Assembly (NCBI GenBank): GCA_910578245.1
Contig: CAJTPC010000006.1
Span: 1-60,913, forward strand
From: an uncultured Christensenella sp.
GTDB lineage: Bacteria > Bacillota > Clostridia > Christensenellales > UBA3700
Direction: 5' to 3'
DNA length: 60,913 nucleotides
The translations under genes and the position numbers were made by a program. Shown here in pieces: positions 45,760 through 54,384 of the stretch (position 1 is its first letter; each line of letters starts with the position of its first letter). The notes under the pieces were generated by a model. The model was not told the DNA's origin, searched no databases, and saw only the letters and a list, made by a program, of their open reading frames with translations.

Positions 45760-47076
45760 TTAGTCGTCTGCTTTAACCGTTTGGGCAGTATCTTGATTGT
45801 CTGCGTACTTTTTGTCAATAAGTCTGATAAGTTCCGTCACTACCTCAAAGCCTTTTTCCAAAGTGTCGATTTTGAGATTATCCATACCGTCGTTGGTGGT
45901 GTGGTAATAATCGGTCGGACGCGGGTCTTGCGCGTTGAGAGTAATGGTTTTGATACCAGCTTTCGCAAAAGCCGTAGAGTCGCTACCGCCCACAGGATTT
46001 TCAATTATATGCGATTGTACGCCACAGTTATCGATTGCTTGTTTCGATAGCTCTGTAAGTTCTTTGTCAAACGGTACGAATTGCAACGAATCTTTCTTTA
46101 CTACGTTGAAGTGTTCCATATCTCTAAATGAGTCGAGATTGATTGCGTAAGTGTTTTCGTCAACGATGTTTTTGTCGTCCTTGTGAGCTTTGACGAATGC
46201 CATAGCGCCTATAAGTCCGCTTTCTTCCGCTCCTGTGCCAAGTACTATGAATTGCGCGTTTTCGGCTATATCTTTGTCGTTTTCTTGGAAGTGCTTTGCT
46301 ACTTCGATGCAAGTTGCTACCCCTGACAAATTGTCCATAGCGCCGGGAGCGGCAATCTTTTTATCATATGATAGATATTGCGTCAAGAAGTAGAATCCCG
46401 GGAGACAGAGTACGGGTAAGCAATACATAACTATCGTAGCTATATCTTGTCCGTTGTGCGCGTTGCTTGATACGCGCTCGAATACCGTCCTTAAGCCCAT
46501 AAACGATATGCTAATGCCCGATTCCAATACGATTGTCACAATAGATATAATCAACAGCGCTACTACGCTAATTACGCCCAGTCCCGTCTTTATCATCATT
46601 GTATTAGGATTTTTATAGGAGTGCAACCAGCACCAACTACTGTCCATATGCGCCGATAAAATTATATTGTATTTTGCGTTGCCTGATTTCGGAGGAAGTA
46701 CTGCGTACACGTTTTGAGACTCGTCTTTAGGGAAGAGAGGGTCTAGCAAATGGCTGTAATAGAAGATGTGAGTTATTGCGAATAAGAGCAATAACGCGGA
46801 TAATACCAATGAAGCAATGGGAGATAGATAGAATGCGCAAAAAGCTATGAAAGCGCACCAACCAATCCACGGTATCGCGCTTATGCAAGCGTGTCTTGGC
46901 GTCTTGAAAGTTTCTGTAACGGCAGTTGCGTTGAGTTCTCTTTCAATTTGTCCGGCGATAATCTTTGCGCCTTGTTTTTCTTCTTGGCTACCGGGAAGTC
47001 TTGGACCGGTTACGTCTATGACTTCTTTGATAAGGCCGTACATTTTTTGCCCGTGCGGGTATTGGTTGTTTTCCAT
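45760..47076 (-). CDS. M28-family metallopeptidase with membrane helices
   Basis: A 438-aa membrane peptidase. The zinc ligands lie in SAHMDSSW (about 152), GAMDNLSGVA (about 243), GAEESGLIG (about 279) and NLDSF (about 309), with a closing GGSDSTAF and a His in DYYHTTNDGMDNL. Hydrophobic spans are at about 65-85 and 87-107, and again at 175-195 and 215-232. The membrane segments inserted into the peptidase fold are unusual for plain M28 aminopeptidases. Which side of the membrane the active site faces is unclear. Confidence 0.85.
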   Translation of the reverse strand: MENNQYPHGQKMYGLIKEVIDVTGPRLPGSQEEKQGAKIIAGQIERELNATAVTETFKTPRHACISAIPWIGWCAFIAFCAFYLSPIASLVLSALLLLFAITHIFYYSHLLDPLFPKDESQNVYAVLPPKSGNAKYNIILSAHMDSSWCWLHSYKNPNTMMIKTGLGVISVVALLIISIVTIVLESGISISFMGLRTVFERVSSNAHNGQDIATIVMYCLPVLCLPGFYFLTQYLSYDKKIAAPGAMDNLSGVATCIEVAKHFQENDKDIAENAQFIVLGTGAEESGLIGAMAFVKAHKDDKNIVDENTYAINLDSFRDMEHFNVVKKDSLQFVPFDKELTELSKQAIDNCGVQSHIIENPVGGSDSTAFAKAGIKTITLNAQDPRPTDYYHTTNDGMDNLKIDTLEKGFEVVTELIRLIDKKYADNQDTAQTVKADD

Positions 47077-47106
47077 AACGGAACTCCTTAAAATTTTACT
47101 GTAATA

Positions 47107-47136
47107 ATTATATCACAGCGCCCCTTTAATTAACAA
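47107..47136 (-). promoter_or_regulatory. Promoter of the M28 peptidase
   Basis: Minus-strand TTGTTA (47131-47136) and TATAAT (47107-47112) with an 18-bp spacer, 30 bp before the ATG. Confidence 0.6.
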
Positions 47137-47202
47137 CACAAAAATTCAAAAAATTGAAATAATTATCAAAAAAAGTTTGTTTGTAAATTAATGTACTTTT
47201 CG

Positions 47203-47216
47203 TTGACATTTGTCAA
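47203..47216. promoter_or_regulatory. Palindrome upstream of the aminotransferase
   Basis: TTGACATTTGTCAA, a perfect 6-bp inverted repeat with a 2-bp centre, lies in the divergent region between the M28 peptidase and the aminotransferase. It may be an operator; no regulator is known. Confidence 0.3.
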
Positions 47217-47278
47217 ATATAGTTTTGAAAATTTTTCGAAAAATTTAGATAAATAGGCAAAGTATTTTTTTATGAATA

Positions 47279-47308
47279 TTGACAACTATCTATTAACTAT
47301 GGTAAAAT
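47279..47308 (+). promoter_or_regulatory. Promoter of the class III aminotransferase
   Basis: TTGACA (47279-47284) and TAAAAT (47303-47308) with an 18-bp spacer, 35 bp before the ATG. Confidence 0.75.
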
Positions 47309-47343
47309 TTATACGTAATATTTTAACTTCAAGGAGGCAAATT

Positions 47344-48990
47344 ATGAAAGTTACTTACAAGCCGTTACCCGAGAAAGTACAAGAAGGCTACGGCATATCG
47401 CGCTGGGCAAGCGCCAAAGAAATAAATCAAAGTCTTAAAGAACTTACCGACAAGAATATTTATTCTATTCCTGCAGATAAGTACAAAGAGATTTGTGAAA
47501 CTTATTACGACGTACAATGCGCAGGTTCAAAGGCAATCACTGCCGAGGCAAAGAAGTATATCCCCGGCGGAGTTCAACACAACTTGGCATTCAATAAGCC
47601 GTTCCCGATGTGTATGGTAAAAGCCGAGGGGGCATATCTCACAGATATTGACGGCAATAAATATATCGACTTCTTGCAAGCCGGCGGTCCAACGATTTTG
47701 GGTAGCAACTATCCGGACGTACAGGAAGAGGCTATCAAACTTATTAAGGAGTGCGGTCCGGTAACGGGTCTTTTCCACGAAGCAGAACTTCTTATAGCTA
47801 AAGAAATCAATAAGCATATGCCAAACGTTGAGATGTTCAGAATGCTTGGTTCCGGTACCGAATCCGTTATGGCGGCTATACGTATCGCTAGATGCCAAAC
47901 TAAGAATAAGAGAATTGTCAAGATAGGCGGAGCATACCACGGCTGGTCCGACCAAATGGTATACGGACTTAAAGTACCCGGTACTAGACAATTCCTTGAA
48001 TCTCACGGTATTCCCAACAATATCTTCTCGGTAATCGATGAAGTTAGACCTAACGACCTCAACATGCTTGAAGATTATCTCAAGATAAACAGAAGAAGAG
48101 GCGGTACGGCTGCGGTCATCGTAGAACCTGTCGGACCTGAATCGGGTACCCGTCCCGTAGACTTCGATTACAATCACAAGGCTTTGGAACTTGCTCACAA
48201 GTACGGCGCTCTCTTCATATTCGACGAAGTTGTTACCGGCTTTAGAGTAGGTCTTGGCGGCGCTCAAGGTTTCTTCAACGTTAAACCTGACCTTACGATA
48301 TTCGGTAAGATAGTTGCCGGAGGTTATCCTGCGGCAGGTGGCGTAGGCGGTAAGAGAGAATACGTTTCACTTCTTGCGGCAGGCGTAGCAGGCGGCGCTA
48401 AGAAAGCATACTGCGGCGGTACTTTGGCGGCTAATCCGCTCTCCGCTATGGCAGGTTACGTAGCAATCAAGAAGATTGCAGAAACTAACGCGTGCGTTAA
48501 GGCAGGCTTAGCAGGCGACAGATTGACCGACGGACTCGTTAAGTTGATTGAAAAGCATAATTTGCCGTACGTTGCTTACAACCAAGGCTCAATCGTTCAC
48601 TTAGAGTGTACCGGCGCAATGAGCTACGACTTCTCTTCAAAGAGCTTGCTCACACTTCTCAAAGTTCTCAAGAAGCAAGATATGATCATGGTAAGAAAGG
48701 TTGCTATGGAACACATGGGCGCCGCTTATATGGCGAACGGCATCGTTACTTTGGCAGGTTCGCGTCTTTATACTTCAATGGCAGACGCCGATGAAGTAAT
48801 CGATGATGCTCTCAATAGATTCGATAACGTATTCGGTATGGTTGAGGAGAGAACCGAGGCTATGGATAAGCAAGTAGCTAAGTACAAGATGAACAAGTAC
48901 AACGGAGTCAACGAAAAGAAGTACAAGAAGGCAGAAAAGAAACTTGCAAAGATCGAAGCGTCCGAAGCAAAAGCAACTGCTAAAAACTAA
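47344..48990 (+). CDS. Class III PLP aminotransferase, glutamate-1-semialdehyde aminomutase-like
   Basis: A 548-aa PLP enzyme from ATG 47344 after AAGGAGG. It shows YIPGGVQHNLAFNKPFP (about 73), DGNKYIDFLQAGGPTILG, GSGTESVMAAIRIAR, GAYHGWSDQM, the Asp of FDEVVTGFRVG (about 298) and the PLP Lys in FGKIVAGGYPAAGGVGG (about 322). These place it in the HemL-like branch. It is longer than HemL (about 430 aa), with an extra N-terminal 70 residues and a Lys/Ala/Glu-rich C-terminal tail. No haem genes are near, while a kinase and an aldolase follow, so a catabolic or amino-sugar role is more likely than haem synthesis. The substrate is unknown. Confidence 0.8.
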   Translation: MKVTYKPLPEKVQEGYGISRWASAKEINQSLKELTDKNIYSIPADKYKEICETYYDVQCAGSKAITAEAKKYIPGGVQHNLAFNKPFPMCMVKAEGAYLTDIDGNKYIDFLQAGGPTILGSNYPDVQEEAIKLIKECGPVTGLFHEAELLIAKEINKHMPNVEMFRMLGSGTESVMAAIRIARCQTKNKRIVKIGGAYHGWSDQMVYGLKVPGTRQFLESHGIPNNIFSVIDEVRPNDLNMLEDYLKINRRRGGTAAVIVEPVGPESGTRPVDFDYNHKALELAHKYGALFIFDEVVTGFRVGLGGAQGFFNVKPDLTIFGKIVAGGYPAAGGVGGKREYVSLLAAGVAGGAKKAYCGGTLAANPLSAMAGYVAIKKIAETNACVKAGLAGDRLTDGLVKLIEKHNLPYVAYNQGSIVHLECTGAMSYDFSSKSLLTLLKVLKKQDMIMVRKVAMEHMGAAYMANGIVTLAGSRLYTSMADADEVIDDALNRFDNVFGMVEERTEAMDKQVAKYKMNKYNGVNEKKYKKAEKKLAKIEASEAKATAKN

Positions 48991-49001
48991 TTTATAAAAA
49001 C

Positions 49002-49034
49002 GTAAAGGTGAGCCTATAATAGGTTCACCTTTAC
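49002..49034 (+). terminator. Terminator after the aminotransferase
   Basis: A 15-bp stem (GTAAAGGTGAGCCTA / TAGGTTCACCTTTAC, one G-U) with a 3-nt loop. There is no long T-run, so some readthrough into the kinase is possible. Confidence 0.65.
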
Positions 49035-49094
49035 CTACTTACTATCTTTAATGAATTCTTCTGAATATAAAGATAGGCATTATTTTCAATAAAG

Positions 49095-49128
49095 CGCTTA
49101 AGAACCGCTTAAGAACATTTTATATAAT
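49095..49128 (+). promoter_or_regulatory. Tandem 11-bp repeats and -10 box before the FGGY kinase
   Basis: CGCTTAAGAAC occurs twice in direct tandem (49095-49105 and 49106-49116), one helical turn apart, and TATAAT follows at 49123-49128. The repeats sit where the -35 should be, and no -35 hexamer is seen. This looks like an activator-dependent promoter. Confidence 0.5.
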
Positions 49129-49143
49129 TATAAGAGGTAAATT

Positions 49144-50679
49144 ATGAAATACATAATAGCGCACGATATGGGTACGAGTTCGGATAAAGCTGTGCTTATA
49201 GATTTTAAGGGAAATATCGTTGCTTCTAAGGCAGTGCCTTATCCTACGTACTATCCCGCGCCCGCCTTCGTAGAGCAAGAGCCGGAAGAGTATTGGAATG
49301 CCGTATGTCTTGCGTCAAAGACGATAATGGAAGAAACAGGCACGGATCCCAAGGACGTTGAAGGCGTAATCTTTTCTACGCAAGCGATGGGAATAATTCC
49401 TGTCGACAAGAACGGCAGAGTTTTGCATCGCAACATCACTTGGGTGGACGGCAGAGCGGAAAAGCAAGCGCAGACGCTTATGAAAAAAGTCGGCGGAAAG
49501 CGTATATTCACTTTGGTATCGGGTACGCCTATTATGGGCAAGGACGTAGTGTCTAAAATTCAATGGTTGAAAGAAGAACGTCCCGATGTATACAACAATA
49601 CCAAGTATTTTCTTGACGTCAACGGATATTTGAAATACAAGTGTACCGGCGAAATGGTTGCGGAACTTTCAGGCGCATCGAGCTACGGCCTTGATTTGAA
49701 GAAAAAAACTTGGATGAGCGCATTGAAACTCATAGGCATTGACCTTAAGAAACTTCCTCCGCTTGTTAAGAGTACCGACAAGATAGGTAACGGACTTACT
49801 GCCGAAGCGGCGGAGAAAATGGGACTTTGCTCCGGCACTGCGGTATTTGGCGGTTGCGATGACACGCAGGCGGCGGCAATAGGAAGCGGTATGAACGGCG
49901 ACGGCGAAATACATATTTACCTCGGCACATCGGCTTGGGTAGCGGCGTCTAGCAAGAACAAGACCAAGTTCAAGCACGGAGCGGCAGCAATACAGTCGGC
50001 AGACCCTGAAATGAACTTGATATGCGGAATTACCGAAGCCGCTGGCAGTAATATACAGTGGATATGCGACCAGTTCTTCTCTAATGAGCAGAAGGAATTA
50101 GGCGATGGAATATATGCGTATATGGACAAAGTTATAGAGTCTATACCTGCAGGCTCCGACCACTTGATATGTACTCCATGGATGCTTGGAGAGAGATGTC
50201 CGGTATCGTCTACGACTACGAGAGCAACGCTTTGGAACGTAACTCCCAATCATACCAGAGAGCATATAATGAAGGCTTTGTACGAGGGTATCGGCTATAA
50301 TTTGAGATGGATACTTGAAAATTTCCGCAAGGATTACAAATTCCATTGCAGACAGTTTAGAATTATAGGCGGCGGCGCTTTGGACGACGCTTGGATGCAA
50401 ATCATTGCAGATATTACCGGTAGCGAATTTGCTATTGTGCAAAATCCGCGTAACGCAGGCGCTTTGGGCGCGGCAATAATCGCGCTTATCGGACTTGGCG
50501 AACTTGGCAGTTTTGCAGAAGCAAAGAATTTTGTCATAGAGAGCAAAACGTATAGACCTAATCCGCAAAACAAATATATTTACGATGAACTCTTTAAGAG
50601 TTATAAGCAAATATATTACAGCTTGGAAAAGACGTATAAGCAAGCCAACTCAAAAAGATTTGAAGGAGACGAAGAGTAA
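49144..50679 (+). CDS. FGGY-family carbohydrate kinase
   Basis: A 511-aa ATP-dependent sugar kinase of the xylulokinase/gluconokinase group. The start AHDMGTSSDKAVLIDFKGN is the first phosphate loop; ITWVDGRAEKQA, GGCDDTQAAAIGSGM (about 237, catalytic Asp), YLGTSAWVAAS and IGGGALDDAWMQIIADITG (about 404) follow. The exact sugar cannot be read. It is followed directly by the tandem aldolase gene (stop and start overlap, TAATG) and preceded by the aminotransferase. A phosphorylated sugar made here could be the aldolase substrate. Confidence 0.88.
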   Translation: MKYIIAHDMGTSSDKAVLIDFKGNIVASKAVPYPTYYPAPAFVEQEPEEYWNAVCLASKTIMEETGTDPKDVEGVIFSTQAMGIIPVDKNGRVLHRNITWVDGRAEKQAQTLMKKVGGKRIFTLVSGTPIMGKDVVSKIQWLKEERPDVYNNTKYFLDVNGYLKYKCTGEMVAELSGASSYGLDLKKKTWMSALKLIGIDLKKLPPLVKSTDKIGNGLTAEAAEKMGLCSGTAVFGGCDDTQAAAIGSGMNGDGEIHIYLGTSAWVAASSKNKTKFKHGAAAIQSADPEMNLICGITEAAGSNIQWICDQFFSNEQKELGDGIYAYMDKVIESIPAGSDHLICTPWMLGERCPVSSTTTRATLWNVTPNHTREHIMKALYEGIGYNLRWILENFRKDYKFHCRQFRIIGGGALDDAWMQIIADITGSEFAIVQNPRNAGALGAAIIALIGLGELGSFAEAKNFVIESKTYRPNPQNKYIYDELFKSYKQIYYSLEKTYKQANSKRFEGDEE

Positions 50680-52031
50680 TGAATAATAATGTTCAAACAA
50701 TTTTAGAGTATGCTAAAAGACTTGTTGAGGAAGGCGTAGTCGGCAGTGAAGACATGTTGAGTATGCGCTACGAACTCAACGAAATGTATATCACTAAAGC
50801 AGGCGTAAAACTTGCCGACCTCACAGAGAACGACGTAATAAAGATGAATATCTTTACAGCGGAGAAGGAATACAAATATCACGCTGAAATTTATAACGCA
50901 AGAGCAGATATCAACGCTATCTGTCAATGCTATCCCAAGTGGGTTATGCCAGTTGCTAAAGCAGGAGTAACTATCCCGGCGGTAATGGACGATATGGCGC
51001 AAATCGTAGGACCTACCTGCAAGACGGCAAATGACGATATTGCAAGCATAATCAAGACGTTGAAAGGAAGAAATTCCTGTCTTGTAAAGGATAGGGGCTG
51101 TATCACTTCGGGACGTACTATGGACGAAGCTTATACTTGCGTACTCGTCCTTGACAAGGCTAGTCACTGCTTTGTAGCGTCTAGCGTAATCGGCGAGAAT
51201 AAAATCATCAACGGCTTAGAGGCAAGATTGATGAGATTTATCTATAAGACTAAGTATAGCAAGAAAAATCAGGAAAATCTCTCTGCAAAAGAAGAGGGCG
51301 AAGACAAAGCTCAAGCCAATGACGAAAAGCAAAAAGCAGACGATAAGAACGCAGTCGTTATCAACAAGACTTGGGATAACGCAAAAGAACTTGAATTAAG
51401 ACAGGTAATAAAGGACAGCGGTGTCGGTCTATTGGAAGAAAACCTAGTGCAAGGCACTTGGGGTAACACTGCGGTAAGACTTGACGAGGATCACATGCTG
51501 GTTACGCCTACGGGATTGGACTATATTGCGCTCACTCCCGAAGATATGCCGGTCGTACAAATCAGCGATCCGTCAATTTGGGCTTACGGCAAAAAGCCTA
51601 CCAGCGAGAGAAAGATACACGCCGCTATATTGCAGGCAAGACCTGAGATAAACGCTACGATACACTCCCATCCGATATTCTGCTCAATACTTGCTTCGTC
51701 AAGAATAGAATTGCCGGTAATGAGCGAGGAGATGCAAAAACTTGTAGGCGGCACTTGCAAAGTCGGCGCATACGGACTCCCCGGAACTAAAAAACTCAAA
51801 GAGGGTACTGTTGAGGCAATGCAGGGACGCAACGCTTGCTTTATGGCAAATCACGGCGTATTCTGCGCAGGTAAGGATATGGACGAGGCTTTTGATATAA
51901 TAAGGATTATGGAAAAGAGCTGTTATCAATATATTCAGGAGTGTACTTTGAAGGCTACAGGTCAATCGGAGTATAGCGATGAATTGCTCTTTGATTATTT
52001 CGTAGCTCAAAAGACGGCGAAAAAGAAATGA
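50679..52031 (+). CDS. Tandem class II aldolase/adducin-family protein
   Basis: A 450-aa protein with two class II aldolase domains. The first (about 1-190) keeps the fold (MLSMRYELNEMYITKAGVKLADLTENDV) but has ICQCYPKW where the zinc-binding HxHP should be, so it is probably inactive. A charged linker (about 205-230) joins the second domain (about 235-440). This one has GTWGNTAVRL, TPTGLDYIAL, the zinc motif TIHSHPIF (about 327-334), a general acid-base Glu in MSEEMQKL and a later His in MANHGVFCAG. The family cleaves or epimerises sugar phosphates such as fuculose-1-phosphate or ribulose-5-phosphate. It is translationally coupled to the FGGY kinase. Confidence 0.82.
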   Translation: MNNNVQTILEYAKRLVEEGVVGSEDMLSMRYELNEMYITKAGVKLADLTENDVIKMNIFTAEKEYKYHAEIYNARADINAICQCYPKWVMPVAKAGVTIPAVMDDMAQIVGPTCKTANDDIASIIKTLKGRNSCLVKDRGCITSGRTMDEAYTCVLVLDKASHCFVASSVIGENKIINGLEARLMRFIYKTKYSKKNQENLSAKEEGEDKAQANDEKQKADDKNAVVINKTWDNAKELELRQVIKDSGVGLLEENLVQGTWGNTAVRLDEDHMLVTPTGLDYIALTPEDMPVVQISDPSIWAYGKKPTSERKIHAAILQARPEINATIHSHPIFCSILASSRIELPVMSEEMQKLVGGTCKVGAYGLPGTKKLKEGTVEAMQGRNACFMANHGVFCAGKDMDEAFDIIRIMEKSCYQYIQECTLKATGQSEYSDELLFDYFVAQKTAKKK

Positions 52032-52444
52032 GCCTACTGAGAAATGACAATCCAATGACTACTAAACAGGCGCGAGAGCTTAACCCTCTCGTGCTTGCCT
52101 ATATTGGCGACGGCGTACATACTTTATATATAAGATTACAAGAGCTTTCCAAGACGACGGGAAAAGCCGACAAACTAAATAAAGCCGTAACGGCTAAAGT
52201 TAAAGCTGAGGCGCAGGCTAAGAGTATGCAAGCCATAATGCAACTGCTTGACGGGGAAGAGGACGATATTTTCCACAGAGCGCGCAACGCTCATTCTCAC
52301 TCTATGGCGAAGAATGCCAGCGTAATCGACTATAAAATCGCCACCGGTTTTGAAGCCTTGATAGGATATTTGTATTTGACAGGACAGAGCGATAGACTTG
52401 AATATCTTTTGTCAGTGGGAGAAGAAGCGTTGACAAAAATCTAA
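52028..52444 (+). CDS. mrnC: Mini-ribonuclease III
   Basis: A 138-aa RNase III-like protein without a dsRNA-binding domain, which matures 23S rRNA. Marks are LNPLVLAYIGDGVHTLYIR (about 18-36) with the catalytic Asp, HSHSMAKNASVIDYKIATGFEALIGYLYLTGQ and the metal-binding Glu in FEALIGY. Its ATGA overlaps the aldolase stop. In relatives mrnC follows cysS directly; here more than 10 kb separate them. ATG 52055 is an alternative start. Confidence 0.92.
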   Translation: MSLLRNDNPMTTKQARELNPLVLAYIGDGVHTLYIRLQELSKTTGKADKLNKAVTAKVKAEAQAKSMQAIMQLLDGEEDDIFHRARNAHSHSMAKNASVIDYKIATGFEALIGYLYLTGQSDRLEYLLSVGEEALTKI

Positions 52445-52498
52445 TAGTCAAGTAAAATATTTAAGACAACACGTAAAGAAGAGTTGGGAGGAAGAATT

Positions 52499-53251
52499 AT
52501 GCCACAAGTTAAACCAAGCGTAAAATTACTTGAATATACGCCAAATCCGGAGAGGACAGTCGCTTTAGCGGCAAAACTTTGTTACAGCGACGCTACGATT
52601 GAAAATCTGCAAGACGGTTTGGATAAGAGCGATATTGCCAAGTTTATTCAGAGATTAAGGTCGTTTGGTCATGCGTCGCCGTTTGAACACGCCAATTTTA
52701 CCTTTGGTATCGAGGGCGTATCTCGCAGTTTGCTTGCGCAAATCACAAGGCATAGAATTGCGTCTTTCAGCGTCAAATCTCAAAGATATGTTCCCGCAAA
52801 TAAAGGCGACGATACTTTCAACTACGTTATCCCCGAGGCAATCGAAGCGATGGGAAAAGACGCCGTAGAGAAGTATAAAAAACAAATGGATACAATGCAC
52901 GAGTGGTATACCGAGTGGCAGACGGCTCTGGGCGGCGCTTGCGAAAAGTCCAATGAGGACGCAAGATTCGTACTTCCCAACGCAGCGGAAACCAAAATGG
53001 TCGTCACAATGAATGCAAGATCGCTTATGAACTTTTTCAACCTAAGGTGTTGCAATAGAGCGCAGTGGGAGATAAGAGAAGTGGCATGGCAAATGCTCAA
53101 ACTTGTACTTGAAGTAGCGCCTGCAATTTTCGGCAACTGCGGACCTGCTTGCGTAAGCGGAGCTTGTAGCGAAGGTAAGATGACGTGCGGTAGACCGCTT
53201 GAAGTTAGAGAAAAGCAGAAAGCGTTGTTAGCCGAAGTAAGTAAGGAATAA
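52499..53251 (+). CDS. thyX: FAD-dependent thymidylate synthase
   Basis: A 250-aa enzyme that methylates dUMP to dTMP using FAD and methylene-tetrahydrofolate. The signature RHRxxxxxxxS is present (ITRHRIASFSVKSQRY, about 82-96), along with FRHASPFEH-like SFGHASPFEHANFTF, NARSLMNFFNLRCCNRAQWEIR and a Cys-rich end. The start is ATG 52499 after GGGAGGA. It lies between mrnC and sigH as in many Clostridia. Confidence 0.95.
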   Translation: MPQVKPSVKLLEYTPNPERTVALAAKLCYSDATIENLQDGLDKSDIAKFIQRLRSFGHASPFEHANFTFGIEGVSRSLLAQITRHRIASFSVKSQRYVPANKGDDTFNYVIPEAIEAMGKDAVEKYKKQMDTMHEWYTEWQTALGGACEKSNEDARFVLPNAAETKMVVTMNARSLMNFFNLRCCNRAQWEIREVAWQMLKLVLEVAPAIFGNCGPACVSGACSEGKMTCGRPLEVREKQKALLAEVSKE

Positions 53252-53289
53252 TTAATAAAAAAAGGTGCCGAGAACTGGGTAAAGAATCA

Positions 53290-53850
53290 ATGCAAGACGA
53301 TATACTTTTGATAAAACAGTATCGCGATGGGAAAGAAAGCGCAGTTGGGGAGCTTTTGGAGAAATACAAGGGTTTGGTCAACTCTATTGCGCGCTTGTTT
53401 TATCTTAAAGGCGTAGACAGAGACGATATTGTACAAGAGGGAATGATAGGACTTTTCAACGCTATCGTCACGTTTAATTTAGGCGGAGAGGCGTCCTTTA
53501 TAACTTACGCTCACGAGTGTATTAGGAATAGAATACTAGATTGCATACGCAGCGGTAAGAGATTGAAAAATAAAGCCTTGAGCGACAGTATACCTATAAG
53601 TTCCGTTGAAGAAGCAGACAGTTGCTCTTTAACTCCCGAAGAGATTGCAATAAATACCGAAGAGATAGAAACGCTCAAGTTGATAATTGTGACCTCTTTG
53701 ACAAATGACGAGAGGAATATCCTCAATATGTATTACGACGGCAGGTCTTACGCAGAGATTGCCGAGGCAATAGGCAAGAATACCAAGTATGTAGACAACA
53801 AGCTTCAGAAGATACGCCGTAAAATCAAATCTCAATTCAATAAAAGATAA
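53290..53850 (+). CDS. sigH: RNA polymerase sigma factor, SigH type
   Basis: A 186-aa sigma-70-family factor. Region 2 contains LLEKYKGLVNSIARLFYLKGVDRDDIVQEGMIGLFNAI and FITYAHECIRNRILDCIR; region 4 has LTNDERNILNMYYDGRSYAEIAEAIGKNTKYVDNKLQKIRRKIK. There is no region 3 or 1.1. Sequence and the mrnC-thyX neighbourhood identify the stationary-phase and sporulation factor SigH, which works with Spo0A. It ends one base before the convergent GNAT gene. rlmB, usually between thyX and sigH, is instead on the opposite strand. Confidence 0.85.
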   Translation: MQDDILLIKQYRDGKESAVGELLEKYKGLVNSIARLFYLKGVDRDDIVQEGMIGLFNAIVTFNLGGEASFITYAHECIRNRILDCIRSGKRLKNKALSDSIPISSVEEADSCSLTPEEIAINTEEIETLKLIIVTSLTNDERNILNMYYDGRSYAEIAEAIGKNTKYVDNKLQKIRRKIKSQFNKR

Positions 53851-54345
53851 TCAAGTTTCGAACATCAAAACCTTGCCCAATGAGTTGTCGTAAAAGTCTT
53901 TGGTTCTAAATACCTCGACTTTATTTTTTGCGACTGCTTGCGCTATATTATTCCAAAAATTGACGCCTGCTACGTTCTTATTGTTATATTTAATATGCCA
54001 AGCGCCGACGTGATGTCTAAATATTTCCACCATTGCGCGCGTAGCGATTCTTTTTCTTCTATATGGATATGCAATAAAAAACTCCGCGACCGACCAGTCG
54101 CAAGGTTGAGCGCATTCGGGTATTTTGTTGATAAGCGCAAAGCCCGCTAGGTTACCGTTGGAATATATAAAATACGCATAGCGGTTTTCATCAATAAAAT
54201 AGCTGTTAAGATATTCATAGTTAAACAGCCCTTGCGCGTTAAAGGGGCGTTTGTCATATTGCGAAAGTTCGTATTCGTATTTTTCAAGCAGATTGGCAAG
54301 AGTGTCTTTTTGCGGGATTCTTACCCTTTTTACTCCCACTATCAT
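53851..54345 (-). CDS. GNAT-family acetyltransferase
   Basis: A 164-aa protein with the GNAT core: YAYFIYSNGNLAGFALINKI (strands 2-4), a VAEFFIAYPYRRKRIATRAMVEIF segment containing the acetyl-CoA pyrophosphate loop (R-R-K-R-I-A), then AWHIKYNNKNVAGVNFWNNIA. The acceptor is unknown. It is the last gene of the minus-strand operon and shares no space with sigH, which ends at the next base. Confidence 0.75.
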   Translation of the reverse strand: MIVGVKRVRIPQKDTLANLLEKYEYELSQYDKRPFNAQGLFNYEYLNSYFIDENRYAYFIYSNGNLAGFALINKIPECAQPCDWSVAEFFIAYPYRRKRIATRAMVEIFRHHVGAWHIKYNNKNVAGVNFWNNIAQAVAKNKVEVFRTKDFYDNSLGKVLMFET

Positions 54346-54384
54346 TCGTGTTTCTCCTCATTGCTATTACGTCATTTGTAATAG

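Noticed and set aside
47344..48990. hemL in haem biosynthesis
   Set aside because: The protein is about 120 residues longer than HemL, has no haem genes nearby and adjoins sugar-metabolism genes, so I kept a family-level name only.
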